13,696 nucleotides of DNA from Thermoplasmata archaeon (lineage in GTDB: Archaea > Thermoplasmatota > Thermoplasmata > Thermoplasmatales > Thermoplasmataceae), in contig JAKBRR010000011.1 of assembly GCA_021845325.1 (NCBI GenBank), positions 1 through 13,696 on the forward strand, in the 5' to 3' direction. Positions 5,316 to 13,696 of this stretch are shown piece after piece; the first letter of the stretch is position 1; the number at the start of each line of letters is the position of its first letter. The notes beneath the pieces were generated by a model, which was not told the DNA's origin, searched no databases, and worked only from the letters and a program-made list of their open reading frames with translations. The translations under genes were made by a program, and so were the position numbers.

Positions 5316-8300
5316 CTAAAACACCTTTGTTATCTTACACAATTTTACGCTGTCCCTGATCCTGTTGTCCATTTCATTTATGGTACCAATTTCCCCTCTG
5401 ATGACTCTCTGAATAGATTTCCCTACTAATTGCAAAACAATCCTTATCTCTTTACCTGCACCTGTCAACTCTTCATAATTTTCCTCAGTTTTACGGTGAA
5501 CTATAAACAAAGAAAGTGCTAGAAGATTCTCAGACTTCTCAAAATAGTAATGCTTTTTCCCTGCATTGAGTTTCCTTAGCATACTTTTAAACGATGCAAA
5601 TTCGTAATCAAATCCTAAAGCGGTCATCGTTCTAAATAAGGAAACGTCATTCACTCCATTTCTTTCAAACATTCTCTTTAGTTCTATGAGATCGCTTGTT
5701 GATAATTCTGAAATTTTAGGCCATATTTCATTGTTCTTAAAATAATTCTTTATCATATCATAGTCATTATTAAGCAGAGGAGTTGGATCTATCAAGAATT
5801 TCAACGTACTATGAAGTTTCTCTTTTTGCATTTCTGAGAGCCATTTCAATCTTGAATAATTTTTTGGATCATATTCGCTCCTGAAATCCTGGTCTAAGAG
5901 AACATTGCAAAAATTTTTGAGACATTCGAAAGGCTCCAAGATAGATTCCAATGTTAATCCTCTGTAGCTTGTATAATCTCTTATAAAAGAATTATCTAGG
6001 CTTTCTCTTGATTCCGTCTCCATATATGCAATTCTTAACCCCGGCACTAGTTCCTCACTTAGAGTCATCTTAGTATCCTCGTTTTGAACAACTCTAATAT
6101 ATGAACCTCTCCTTATCCAAACATTACTTTCATTACGCATGCCGTCAAACACTACAGCCAATTTAATTAGATCTGTCGCAGTTGGCGCAGACTGTTGAGC
6201 TATTTTCGCTTTATTTGCCTTAGAGATATTGATCCATTGTTCCAAAAGACTCTTACTATTTTCATTATTAACCATTTTTTCGTAGTCAAAAGATGCAACT
6301 CTGAAAGCGTCATCCAGAGGGGCATCTTCAAGGTCGTCACTTTTAAGTGCTTCGTAACTCTCATGTGCTTCAGGAATTATTTGATTTAAATGATCATTTT
6401 TCAGAACGTTGTTGAGGCTTTTAGAGATCGCAAAATCTTTTGCAACTATTGGATTGTTTGTATCTCCTGCTAATAAACCATCTAAAATAGAAAGCTGGTT
6501 CTTTATTCTAGAAAAATTCTCACCAAAGTACGAGAAAAATACGACCACTCTAAATGGTCTCAAAATAGTATCCAGTCCTTGCGTTATCTTCGGAATCCCA
6601 CCTTCGAAGGAAAGCAATGGAATAGGTCCTGGTAAGAGAAGTTCTGTGTTCTCAGCATCATAAGTACTTGCATTTTTCTTTAAACTTGCAATATTCTCAA
6701 AAATGATTTTGTTTTTGCAAACCCTAATATTTCCATTTTCCATCAATGATTTTATTTTAACTTCCACTGAATGCCCGGTAAAACTAGAACAAAAATCAAG
6801 TTCCAGGATTTCCTGTGCATAATCGCATTTGATTAATTTGGATGTTATTGGATTGAAAAGAACGAACTCTTCCCTGAAAAGACTCTTAAATTTGATAGGC
6901 ACTCTGTTTTTTATCTCCTTCAGCATTTTTATAAAATAATTTAAAGAGGGATATCCAAATCCGACCCTATAATTATACTCACAGACAATAATTTCGACAT
7001 ATTGCTCGATTGAACCCCTTAACAGTAGATAGGTCATTAAAGCAGTAGATTTTCCCAGATAATTAGGCGTTTTTAGATTCTGAATTGATAGGCTTAAATC
7101 TTTGACGGCTGAGAGCCTATTTATCAAGGAAAGTAGTCGATTGAGGATTGCCTTTTGCTCATGATTAGCGATACTCCTTGCGTTCTCAACTGCTGACCTC
7201 AATGGTAGGCTTCTGAAAGTGGCATTTATTTTAAATGGGACTCTGAACTCGCTAGGTATGACAAAGGAATCCAAAAATGGCAAGAATGACAAAATGTAGC
7301 CAATATTTCCACTTAACTTCCTCCTAACCAACTCCTGCCTTAAGTTGCCAATTAATTCATCAATATCGGTTGGTTCAGAGACAATGGAATTTAAATGGTC
7401 AGAAACGGGGATAGTGTCCCCCACAAGGCAAACTAGAAAATGGTTATTGATTTTTCGTATAGTCTCTGGGTAATATGAATTCCAAGACCTCCCTTCAATA
7501 GAGAGTTCTTTTATACTTGGGTGATTATTAAGCGCACTAGAAATATCTCCTTCTTTAGATAAAGTAGTAATTTCGTTAAGAAATGAATCTTTTGACTTGA
7601 TACAAATAGTTCGTCCAAAGTGAAAATATGAGATTTTCTCTAATTCATTTTTTTCAAGTTTGTTAAGTTGCTCCATGAATTTTTCCAAACCTGTTTGATA
7701 AGGCCATGAGAAATGAATAACTGCTCCAATATCTCTATTGAGTAAGATTTTAATCATTGAAATTAGCGGATTCATGTTATGCAAGACCTCATCTATCGAT
7801 TCGAGTATCAAAAATCTAGGGTTCAATGGCCTTAGACGATAATCAGTATTATTTGAACGAAAAACCGGGTTTTCTAGCATTAGTTCAGGAAGCCCAATTG
7901 TTAATGGAAATGTAACTATGAAACTCCTTTCATTTACTTCCCCATTTTCAAGCGCACGCTTTAGAATATATTCACTTGAATCCTTATAATCAGTCATCCC
8001 CCATTTAGGTCTAGTTTTGACTCTCCCCAAATCAAAAACAGTTCTATTACTACCGTAAGAGTTTTTGTCTAATTTTGCGCTGCACCACAAAGTACTATTA
8101 TAGAAGAATCTTGAAGCTCCATTTATAAGTGAGAAATAATTTTTCTGATAAATATCATTCAAGTGCTTGTACCGTTGTCTGGGGATACCTACTAATACAT
8201 CTCCTTGTTTAATCGAATCGACTATAAGTGCTGAGATCAATGGAGTAATATTTAAATTACCATAGCCAAAAATTAGCGTTATTTTGTTGTAAGATACTTC

Positions 8301-8432
8301 CTTAATGACCTCTGAAGAACGCCTTCCTAATATTGTCTTTGGAGTACCATCTGCGTTCCACCCATTAAGTACTTGATCCTGAATATTTTGTCCACTATGT
8401 TCTTTGTGAACAAATTGGACCCAATTATCCAA
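5316..8432 (-). CDS. Large unknown protein in the DISARM operon, candidate DrmE
   Basis: This protein has 1038 residues and no classical enzyme motif that I can see. There is no Walker A, no methyltransferase signature, and no signal peptide or clear membrane helix. Residues 50-90 (KITLIFGYGNLNITPLISAL followed by QGDVLVGIPRQRYKH) match my recollection of the DrmE N-terminal region. The stretch at about 768-805 (VWIRRGSYIRVVQN, then EELVPGLRIAYME) looks like a small beta-barrel. DrmE is the marker of class 2 DISARM and has no assigned activity. The start is TTG at 8432, directly after the drmC stop TAA, with AGGGGGT upstream as ribosome site. The C-terminal 270 residues are mostly helical. 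If it is not DrmE, it is a new operon partner. Confidence 0.6.
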   Translation of the reverse strand: MDNWVQFVHKEHSGQNIQDQVLNGWNADGTPKTILGRRSSEVIKEVSYNKITLIFGYGNLNITPLISALIVDSIKQGDVLVGIPRQRYKHLNDIYQKNYFSLINGASRFFYNSTLWCSAKLDKNSYGSNRTVFDLGRVKTRPKWGMTDYKDSSEYILKRALENGEVNERSFIVTFPLTIGLPELMLENPVFRSNNTDYRLRPLNPRFLILESIDEVLHNMNPLISMIKILLNRDIGAVIHFSWPYQTGLEKFMEQLNKLEKNELEKISYFHFGRTICIKSKDSFLNEITTLSKEGDISSALNNHPSIKELSIEGRSWNSYYPETIRKINNHFLVCLVGDTIPVSDHLNSIVSEPTDIDELIGNLRQELVRRKLSGNIGYILSFLPFLDSFVIPSEFRVPFKINATFRSLPLRSAVENARSIANHEQKAILNRLLSLINRLSAVKDLSLSIQNLKTPNYLGKSTALMTYLLLRGSIEQYVEIIVCEYNYRVGFGYPSLNYFIKMLKEIKNRVPIKFKSLFREEFVLFNPITSKLIKCDYAQEILELDFCSSFTGHSVEVKIKSLMENGNIRVCKNKIIFENIASLKKNASTYDAENTELLLPGPIPLLSFEGGIPKITQGLDTILRPFRVVVFFSYFGENFSRIKNQLSILDGLLAGDTNNPIVAKDFAISKSLNNVLKNDHLNQIIPEAHESYEALKSDDLEDAPLDDAFRVASFDYEKMVNNENSKSLLEQWINISKANKAKIAQQSAPTATDLIKLAVVFDGMRNESNVWIRRGSYIRVVQNEDTKMTLSEELVPGLRIAYMETESRESLDNSFIRDYTSYRGLTLESILEPFECLKNFCNVLLDQDFRSEYDPKNYSRLKWLSEMQKEKLHSTLKFLIDPTPLLNNDYDMIKNYFKNNEIWPKISELSTSDLIELKRMFERNGVNDVSLFRTMTALGFDYEFASFKSMLRKLNAGKKHYYFEKSENLLALSLFIVHRKTEENYEELTGAGKEIRIVLQLVGKSIQRVIRGEIGTINEMDNRIRDSVKLCKITKVF

Positions 8433-9257
8433 TTATAAAAACCCCCTGGAAGTAAAAGCTATAAGATCAAATAATTCTACTAACCCCCAAACAGAAGGAC
8501 CACTAATAAGAGTTCCTACTTCAAAATTCTTAGAGATACTGTTTCTCCTCAATTCTGCGCTGCCTATATATGCCGTTGAGTGATCTGCAATCAACATTTT
8601 GGCGTGGATACTTGATAGTATGATACGTTCGTTATCTTCAATATAATAATCAAATAGTTTCACTCGGTCTATCATTCCTCGACTTCTGACTAAATCAATT
8701 AACCAATTTATATAGGGAGCTCTACTAGTTAATATTTGTCGGGAGATAACTCTGAGTTCACACCCCCTTTCCAGAGCAGATAAGACCAATTCTGGAAATT
8801 CAGGGAATGCCTCACTGTCTACTATGTTTCTCTCTAGAAATGGCGATGAAACTCTTATGACCTTCTTGGCTGACTCGAGAACTTTAGTAAATGCTTCTTT
8901 AGTAGATATAAAATTATACCTAGATAAAGTTCGTTGTAAGCCAAATTTTGAAATAAGTGGTGTCGAAACTGAAACACGTATTCTGTCAGTTTCAACTACC
9001 GAAGCAGGATCATGCAAAAACATCAAAAGACCTTTATCCTTTTTTTTACTATGTAAGAACGTAATTATCCCCATTTTTATTCCCCACCCTATGGCATCGT
9101 ATAATTCAGATTCATCAGTAAACTGAAATGTCTTCCAGTCCATAAGCAAATCCTTAACACTAAATGTCTTGCGGACTTCACCCATACTTTGTTTAACTAG
9201 TGAAAGGAGCTTCGAGAATAAAATGACGTTTTCACTTTCTGAAGAATCCAGTTTCAT
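8433..9257 (-). CDS. drmC: DrmC-like phospholipase D family protein of DISARM
   Basis: A 274-residue protein with one clear HKD motif, SSIHAKMLIAD (His218, Lys220, Asp225), followed by STAYIGSAEL and NFEVGTLISG, as in PLD-superfamily nucleases and lipases. The opposite half has the structural counterpart VIRVSSPFLE (133-142) but no second HKD, so an active enzyme would need to dimerise, as single-motif PLD nucleases do. Residues 1-75 (VKDLLMDWKTF, ELYDAIGWGIKMGIITFL) look like a winged-helix segment. The ATG overlaps the end of drmB by 26 bases, and a good AGGAGGGTC ribosome site lies inside drmB, so this start is well supported. Position and size match DrmC. The nuclease target is unknown. 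Confidence 0.85.
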   Translation of the reverse strand: MKLDSSESENVILFSKLLSLVKQSMGEVRKTFSVKDLLMDWKTFQFTDESELYDAIGWGIKMGIITFLHSKKKDKGLLMFLHDPASVVETDRIRVSVSTPLISKFGLQRTLSRYNFISTKEAFTKVLESAKKVIRVSSPFLERNIVDSEAFPEFPELVLSALERGCELRVISRQILTSRAPYINWLIDLVRSRGMIDRVKLFDYYIEDNERIILSSIHAKMLIADHSTAYIGSAELRRNSISKNFEVGTLISGPSVWGLVELFDLIAFTSRGFL

Positions 9258-11148
9258 ACCTGCTTGACCCTCCTATCAAACTACTTCTGTCAAGTTCTTC
9301 ATTGAACTTTTCACAGACGAATTCTGGAATATACATACAAGCATTACAAGCCCCTCCTTCGTCGATCATGCAACCCGGGTCTTGAGGGCATTCGGCTGAA
9401 AGTTCCTCGACACGCGATAACCACTCGTATAGACTATGATCATAAGTGTACTCCAAGCCTCCTACATTAACGGAATTTGTAGAATACAGCAAGACTATGC
9501 CTTCAGAAGGAAATATCATTTCTGAAATGCTCTGAGATTCAAGTCCTGTGCTAATCGAAGAGCTCTGAATCAGAGCATGGGAAAATGTATGAAGTAATTT
9601 ATATACATGACTGGAAATCATATTATCCGATAATATTAGATTTCTTAGTTCACTATCGCCTCCAATATTTTCATCGCTAGATGTATTTTGAATCAAACCA
9701 TTCGAGTTGAGCCATTTTAGTATTCTACCACTTTCCAACTTGAAATAAACTCCTTCAGTTAGCATTTTCCTGACATAAACTAAAGGTTTATTGGTTAATT
9801 TATCCTTAATAACTCTATAGAGTTGCGGTTTCCTTCGAGCTGAGCCTTCAATAATTCCTAACAAAGCTTGGGTTATGTTTAAATTTGCCAAGTGAGCCAT
9901 CTCTGAAATTCCTAAGCTCCTAGGATAATCCCCACCATCAATGTTATATGCTGCTGAAGTGTTTCTCTTAATAGTTTGATCAGGCCCAAATGCTTCCCCA
10001 TTTTTAGCCAAAAGAAGAGACATTCCTTGCAGCTCTTTCTCTTGAAATGATTGATTTCCAATCGTCCGTAAGAGCTCGTGAATCTCATTAATTCCATACT
10101 CTCTAAGTACTTTTTCCCTGTTATCGGTAAATTTCCACCTATTGACGGCTTCGTTTATTAAACCTTGAATAAAATCAACTCTTCTCTCATAGCTCCATTG
10201 ATCAATTGTACTGGGATCCAATCCTATCTCCTTGGCAAATATAATAACTTGGTTTTGAGACCAAAACAAAGCGGAATCTTTTAATCTATTCCAGAATTCA
10301 GGAAAATAAAAAAGAGCTTCCTGTGTATCAAAACTAAGGTCTTCAAAAAAATAATTAAACCCTTCTGAAAACTTGGTGGGTCCTGAAATCCCTCTGTCGT
10401 TTTGGGCTGCTTCTCCCATTATCGGTACTTCTGATAACGTAAGAACTAATGGATGTGAAAGCACCCCGGCTCTTGCAGGAACTCCTCTGAAACTGCACTT
10501 TTCTGATTTGGACCTTCTTTTCTGTGTTTGGTGATCCATATGATCACATTTCTTCAGATATAGTCCCTGAGTGTCACCGCATCTGACGCATTTAACACGA
10601 TAACTTCCGAGATCATCCGACTGTTTCCACACTAGTTTTCTTAAACCATTCTTAAGACCACATTTTTTACAGTCATTCCTTAGGTTAGACATGGTGTCTA
10701 TGGGATAGTAAGCACCACATTCATCACAAAAAGCCACAAAAGTAAATTGCAAAAGTTTAGCGTGGCAGTCACAAAAATCCTCTTGTTTATCTAGACGAAT
10801 GTAAGTATGGCATTTTTCGCAGATAGCAGTACGCGGATAAATCTCATAAATTCCTGAGTCTTCACTTTCAGAGTCTTTGACGAAATATGGATAAGCAATT
10901 TTTAAGTCCGACGAAGGATTGTTAATTTTTGTGGCTTCGTATCCTTCTTCTGCTCTTTCTTCTATCAACTTGTTCATGGCAGAAGCAAAAGTTCTCCGGT
11001 ACTTTTCAATGTTAAGGTCTCTAATTTTTCGGTCATCACTGAAAATCTCGGAGACCTTAAAGCTAATCTTATTTTGCGAAAATATTTGATCAACGTAACC
11101 TTGGAAGAATGCGCTTGATTCCAAGATATTATGTTTCAATTTGTCCAT
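9232..11148 (-). CDS. drmB: DrmB, DUF1998 zinc protein of DISARM
   Basis: A 638-residue protein. The N-terminal third holds repeated zinc-knuckle pairs: Cys110/113, Cys126/128, Cys141/144, Cys160/163 and Cys187/190. The C-terminus is a DUF1998 domain. It has HTFSHALIQSSSISTGLES from residue 520, IVLLYSTNSVNVGGLEYTY, then a Cys cluster (Cys587, Cys593, Cys601, Cys604, Cys612) in CPQDPGC and GACNACMYIPEFVC, ending FNEELDRSSLIGG. This arrangement is diagnostic for DrmB, which forms a complex with the DrmA helicase and takes part in recognising foreign DNA. Its start shares one base with the drmA stop (TAATG at 11146-11150), so the two subunits are translationally coupled, as expected for a stoichiometric complex. 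No truncation is seen. Confidence 0.92.
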   Translation of the reverse strand: MDKLKHNILESSAFFQGYVDQIFSQNKISFKVSEIFSDDRKIRDLNIEKYRRTFASAMNKLIEERAEEGYEATKINNPSSDLKIAYPYFVKDSESEDSGIYEIYPRTAICEKCHTYIRLDKQEDFCDCHAKLLQFTFVAFCDECGAYYPIDTMSNLRNDCKKCGLKNGLRKLVWKQSDDLGSYRVKCVRCGDTQGLYLKKCDHMDHQTQKRRSKSEKCSFRGVPARAGVLSHPLVLTLSEVPIMGEAAQNDRGISGPTKFSEGFNYFFEDLSFDTQEALFYFPEFWNRLKDSALFWSQNQVIIFAKEIGLDPSTIDQWSYERRVDFIQGLINEAVNRWKFTDNREKVLREYGINEIHELLRTIGNQSFQEKELQGMSLLLAKNGEAFGPDQTIKRNTSAAYNIDGGDYPRSLGISEMAHLANLNITQALLGIIEGSARRKPQLYRVIKDKLTNKPLVYVRKMLTEGVYFKLESGRILKWLNSNGLIQNTSSDENIGGDSELRNLILSDNMISSHVYKLLHTFSHALIQSSSISTGLESQSISEMIFPSEGIVLLYSTNSVNVGGLEYTYDHSLYEWLSRVEELSAECPQDPGCMIDEGGACNACMYIPEFVCEKFNEELDRSSLIGGSSRYETGFFRK

Positions 11149-13696
11149 TAAACACCACCATTTAGTTCTTTCAATATGTATCTAGTTTTTTGGTTCGGAA
11201 TAAGTGTTAGATTTTCTTGGATCCCGCGCATTCCGCTTTGATTTCTATAGAAATAATCCATGGTATTCGACAGAATGTTAGGGAAATATTCGTTTTCCCG
11301 ATCTCTGCTTTGTTTAACTTGCCTGAGTCTTTCCTCTGTCTCGAGTTCAATGTTCAAATCAATTACTGTCCCATAACTCGACTTGATGAAATATATTAAG
11401 CTTGAAACCTCTTCGTCAGTCAATGAGGCAATATCTTTTTTATGGATTAGAGGAACCCCTCTTCGATTTGAAAGATACTGTATTATGCCTGCACAGAATA
11501 TCGAATTCAGAGTTTGCTTTACTCCTAACCTTGAATTTCTTTGTATAGGAATGGGCATGACTTCGTGATCTAAAGATTCATGGTATCTTTTAAAATTCTT
11601 GTAAAAGCTATCATCTCTGACCCTATTCGGATATAACCAAACAAAAACAATACCTTGCCTGAGTCTTCCTACTCTTGAAAGTGCTTGGATATATTCAGAA
11701 GTTGTATATGGTATTCCTTGAAAAATCATAACATTCAGTTCCTCAAGGTCAACCCCATGAGAAACTACAGAGGTTGCGAAAATGGGTTTATACACCCCTT
11801 GGTTTCCAATCTGTTCTTCCAATGAGTAGTCTGATGCTTTTTTTCTCACTAAATCAATAGTTTGTTTCAATTCATCTATACCACTGTCACCAGTGAGAAC
11901 TATTCCATTGACCCTCGCGGTTTTTTTAAGCGCATCGTTTATAACGGCATCAGTAAATCTGAACATATCTTCTGCGTCTTGTTTCTTAAGATGATAAGTG
12001 AGCGGTGTAAGAAAATCCTTGAAAATCTGAATTGCATCCTCTTTACTCTTAAGGTCGTATCTTAGCAAGAATTTTTCCGGAGAACTTAAGAAATCCTTTT
12101 GCTCCTTATCAAGGAATTCGATCAGATGCAATATTGTTCTCAAAGTTGCGTAATGATTATCTCTCATGTTGGGTTTCATGCCAACTATTATTCTCTTTGA
12201 TGTATCTTCTCTTCTAAAGAATAATTGAAAGGAAGGATTTGGAAATGATCTGGAATCTCCTGAAATCACAAATGAGTTTTTGTTATACAATTCCCTAATC
12301 TGATCCTCTGTACCATTCAAGGTAGCGCTCATAGCTATGTGTTTAAGACCTCTTCCGCCCGAATTCTCCTTTACCAGTCTTTCTATTAAACCCTCAAAAT
12401 GGGAAGAAATAGTGCCGAAAGATTCCTTCAAAAGGTGCATTTCATCCTGTATAGAAAGAATTGGTCCGCTTGTGTCTTTTCTGTTTTGTCCGATTTCGTT
12501 GCAAATTACCTCTTCATCTTTATCTTCACATCTATCGCCACTAGGAATAAAACCATGCCCATTCGGGCACATACTTCCATTTCCTCCCAGTAATGAACGG
12601 GCTCTTCTTTGCTGGGACAATCCAGCCCATTTATCTACGGTCGATACTATCACCGTTGGTCTGTACCTAAACAACTCTCGGTCCGAATAGTAAATTTCGA
12701 ACTGATGTTCGAGGTTTTTTGAACATTGATGCAGTATTCTCTTATGTTCAGGGTCGTCTATAAGTACTATTTCTCCTCTTTCACCATCAGGGCATAATGG
12801 ACATTGAATCAAGACCTTCGATCGTGGTTTATTGCTTTTCAGAACTGTCATCTTTGGATCTTCATAAATTTCTTTTTTTATTTTAGAATATAAATCAGGA
12901 AAGTCATCTGAATTCCCAATATAATAGCCAAGTGTGAAACTAGATCCATTAAAATTATCTAAATTCTGTTTTCTTACCTTCTCAGCGTAAATTATTATAG
13001 ATGCAAGCCTCTCAAGCTGTTGGATCGATAGCATTCTAAGAGGGAACTTAACGATGGCAGAGACGCCCTGTTTCTTCCCCTTTATCCTTTCATAAAACAT
13101 TGAGAAAACTATCAGAGCAAAGTAAGCTTCCGACTTTCCCCCTCCGGTTGCTACATGTAGTACGTCAACTACATCGAAATCCACATTCCCAGCTATAGAT
13201 CTTATGGCTGATGTCAAGAATACTATTTGAAATAACCTCCAAGATGCCCTTTCCGAGGAATACTTAGCACCTAACTTATTCTTGTAATATTCATAGAAAA
13301 CTTTGTTGGTTGCAAAAAAAGATAATTTAGCTTCGTTATCTTCTAATAGATATTCTAACCCTTTTTTATAGTGATCGTACAACAATCCAAAGTTCTTCAA
13401 AGTGGCCTCAAATTCTCCTCTTTCTGCCTGCCTATTGCCTTCACGTGACATAAATTCTTCAGTTTGTCGCGAAAGTTGACCGTCATAACTTGAGCGGATG
13501 TCCTCCATCATCTTAATGATCGAATTTAGAGTCTTTTCCCACCCTTCATTTATAAAATGTTCGAACGATAAGTCAAGTGTGGGGGAACTCGAAACAGGCT
13601 GATTATTTTCCTGTTCAAAGCGAAGATAATGCTCTGTAACTATAGTATCTCGAAGTGAACTATTGAGAAATCTGGCCTGACAATTTATTGTTCTAA
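11148..13696 (-). CDS. drmA: DrmA, superfamily 2 helicase of DISARM, N-terminus outside the window
   Basis: Helicase motifs are clear: VLHVATGGGKSEAYF (motif I, about 13120-13165), IQDEMHLL with the DEMH box at 12435-12446, AMSATLNG (12321-12344), and ATSVVSHGVDLEELN followed by QALSRVGR (11664-11687) for motifs V and VI. A Cys-containing insert (CPLCPDGERG, then CSKNLEHQF) lies between motifs I and II, and a second one (CPNGHGF) follows it, as usual in DrmA. An ATG at 13511 could open a 787-residue protein, but the frame continues without a stop to the window edge (reading LRFEQENNQPVSSSP before it), and known DrmA proteins are over 1000 residues. That ATG is therefore probably internal. DrmA uses ATP to act on invading DNA with DrmB. 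Confidence 0.92.
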   Translation of the reverse strand, partial: RTINCQARFLNSSLRDTIVTEHYLRFEQENNQPVSSSPTLDLSFEHFINEGWEKTLNSIIKMMEDIRSSYDGQLSRQTEEFMSREGNRQAERGEFEATLKNFGLLYDHYKKGLEYLLEDNEAKLSFFATNKVFYEYYKNKLGAKYSSERASWRLFQIVFLTSAIRSIAGNVDFDVVDVLHVATGGGKSEAYFALIVFSMFYERIKGKKQGVSAIVKFPLRMLSIQQLERLASIIIYAEKVRKQNLDNFNGSSFTLGYYIGNSDDFPDLYSKIKKEIYEDPKMTVLKSNKPRSKVLIQCPLCPDGERGEIVLIDDPEHKRILHQCSKNLEHQFEIYYSDRELFRYRPTVIVSTVDKWAGLSQQRRARSLLGGNGSMCPNGHGFIPSGDRCEDKDEEVICNEIGQNRKDTSGPILSIQDEMHLLKESFGTISSHFEGLIERLVKENSGGRGLKHIAMSATLNGTEDQIRELYNKNSFVISGDSRSFPNPSFQLFFRREDTSKRIIVGMKPNMRDNHYATLRTILHLIEFLDKEQKDFLSSPEKFLLRYDLKSKEDAIQIFKDFLTPLTYHLKKQDAEDMFRFTDAVINDALKKTARVNGIVLTGDSGIDELKQTIDLVRKKASDYSLEEQIGNQGVYKPIFATSVVSHGVDLEELNVMIFQGIPYTTSEYIQALSRVGRLRQGIVFVWLYPNRVRDDSFYKNFKRYHESLDHEVMPIPIQRNSRLGVKQTLNSIFCAGIIQYLSNRRGVPLIHKKDIASLTDEEVSSLIYFIKSSYGTVIDLNIELETEERLRQVKQSRDRENEYFPNILSNTMDYFYRNQSGMRGIQENLTLIPNQKTRYILKELNGGV

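Noticed and set aside
5267..5359. 30-codon plus-strand reading (MSDKISIEIERR...) downstream of the TATA-like element
   Set aside because: It overlaps the 3' end of the drmE-like gene antisense, has only a weak ribosome site, and shows no family resemblance. Kept only as a reason to test for antisense transcription.
12337..12690. 117-codon plus-strand reading inside drmA
   Set aside because: It is the antisense shadow of the helicase motif II region and a Cys-rich insert. It is rich in Ser, Pro and Cys and has no start context.

Overview
The window looks archaeal, with Thermoplasmata-like codon use as my best guess. Arg AGA/AGG and Ile ATA codons are frequent, TATA-like boxes lie about 27-40 bases upstream of starts, GGAGG-type ribosome sites are present, and there is an Sm-like protein. 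A bacterium is not excluded, and I cannot name a genus.

Layout. (1) Positions 1-2057 hold a tightly packed, same-strand series of very small genes. They are the end of a coiled-coil protein, a zinc-finger mini-protein and an Sm-like protein joined by overlapping stops and starts, then a broken partial copy of the coiled-coil gene. After these come small genes carrying single lesions (a one-base frameshift in an A run, an in-frame TGA) and one intact 55-residue gene. This looks like a decaying virus- or plasmid-derived block. (2) Position 2157-3923 encodes a large protein with an Hsp90/MORC-type GHKL ATPase head and, at its C-terminus, a HEPN-like (TIGR02391/Ymh-type) domain with an R-x4-H motif. 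This is a plausible sensor-effector defence protein. (3) Position 3973-5094 encodes a radical SAM protein with a B12-binding-like N-terminal domain. (4) A 221-base convergent gap holds a T-rich terminator and two inverted repeats. (5) From 5316 to the right edge, on the minus strand, lies a four-gene operon in the order drmA-drmB-drmC-(1038-residue protein). The first three are the core of the DISARM anti-phage system: a helicase, a DUF1998 zinc protein and a phospholipase D-like protein. The last gene is the best candidate for a divergent DrmE. drmA runs off the right edge; its frame is open back to the last base.

How the genes work together. The DISARM genes are translationally coupled (TAATG, a 26-base overlap, and TAA-TTG), so they should act as one defence operon. 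No DNA methyltransferase, which classical DISARM carries, is visible here. It must lie upstream of position 13696, or the system lacks one. The GHKL-HEPN gene and the radical SAM gene converge on the operon and could be a second, independent defence module in the same island. The operon looks more A+T-rich than the radical SAM gene beside it, which fits separate acquisition.
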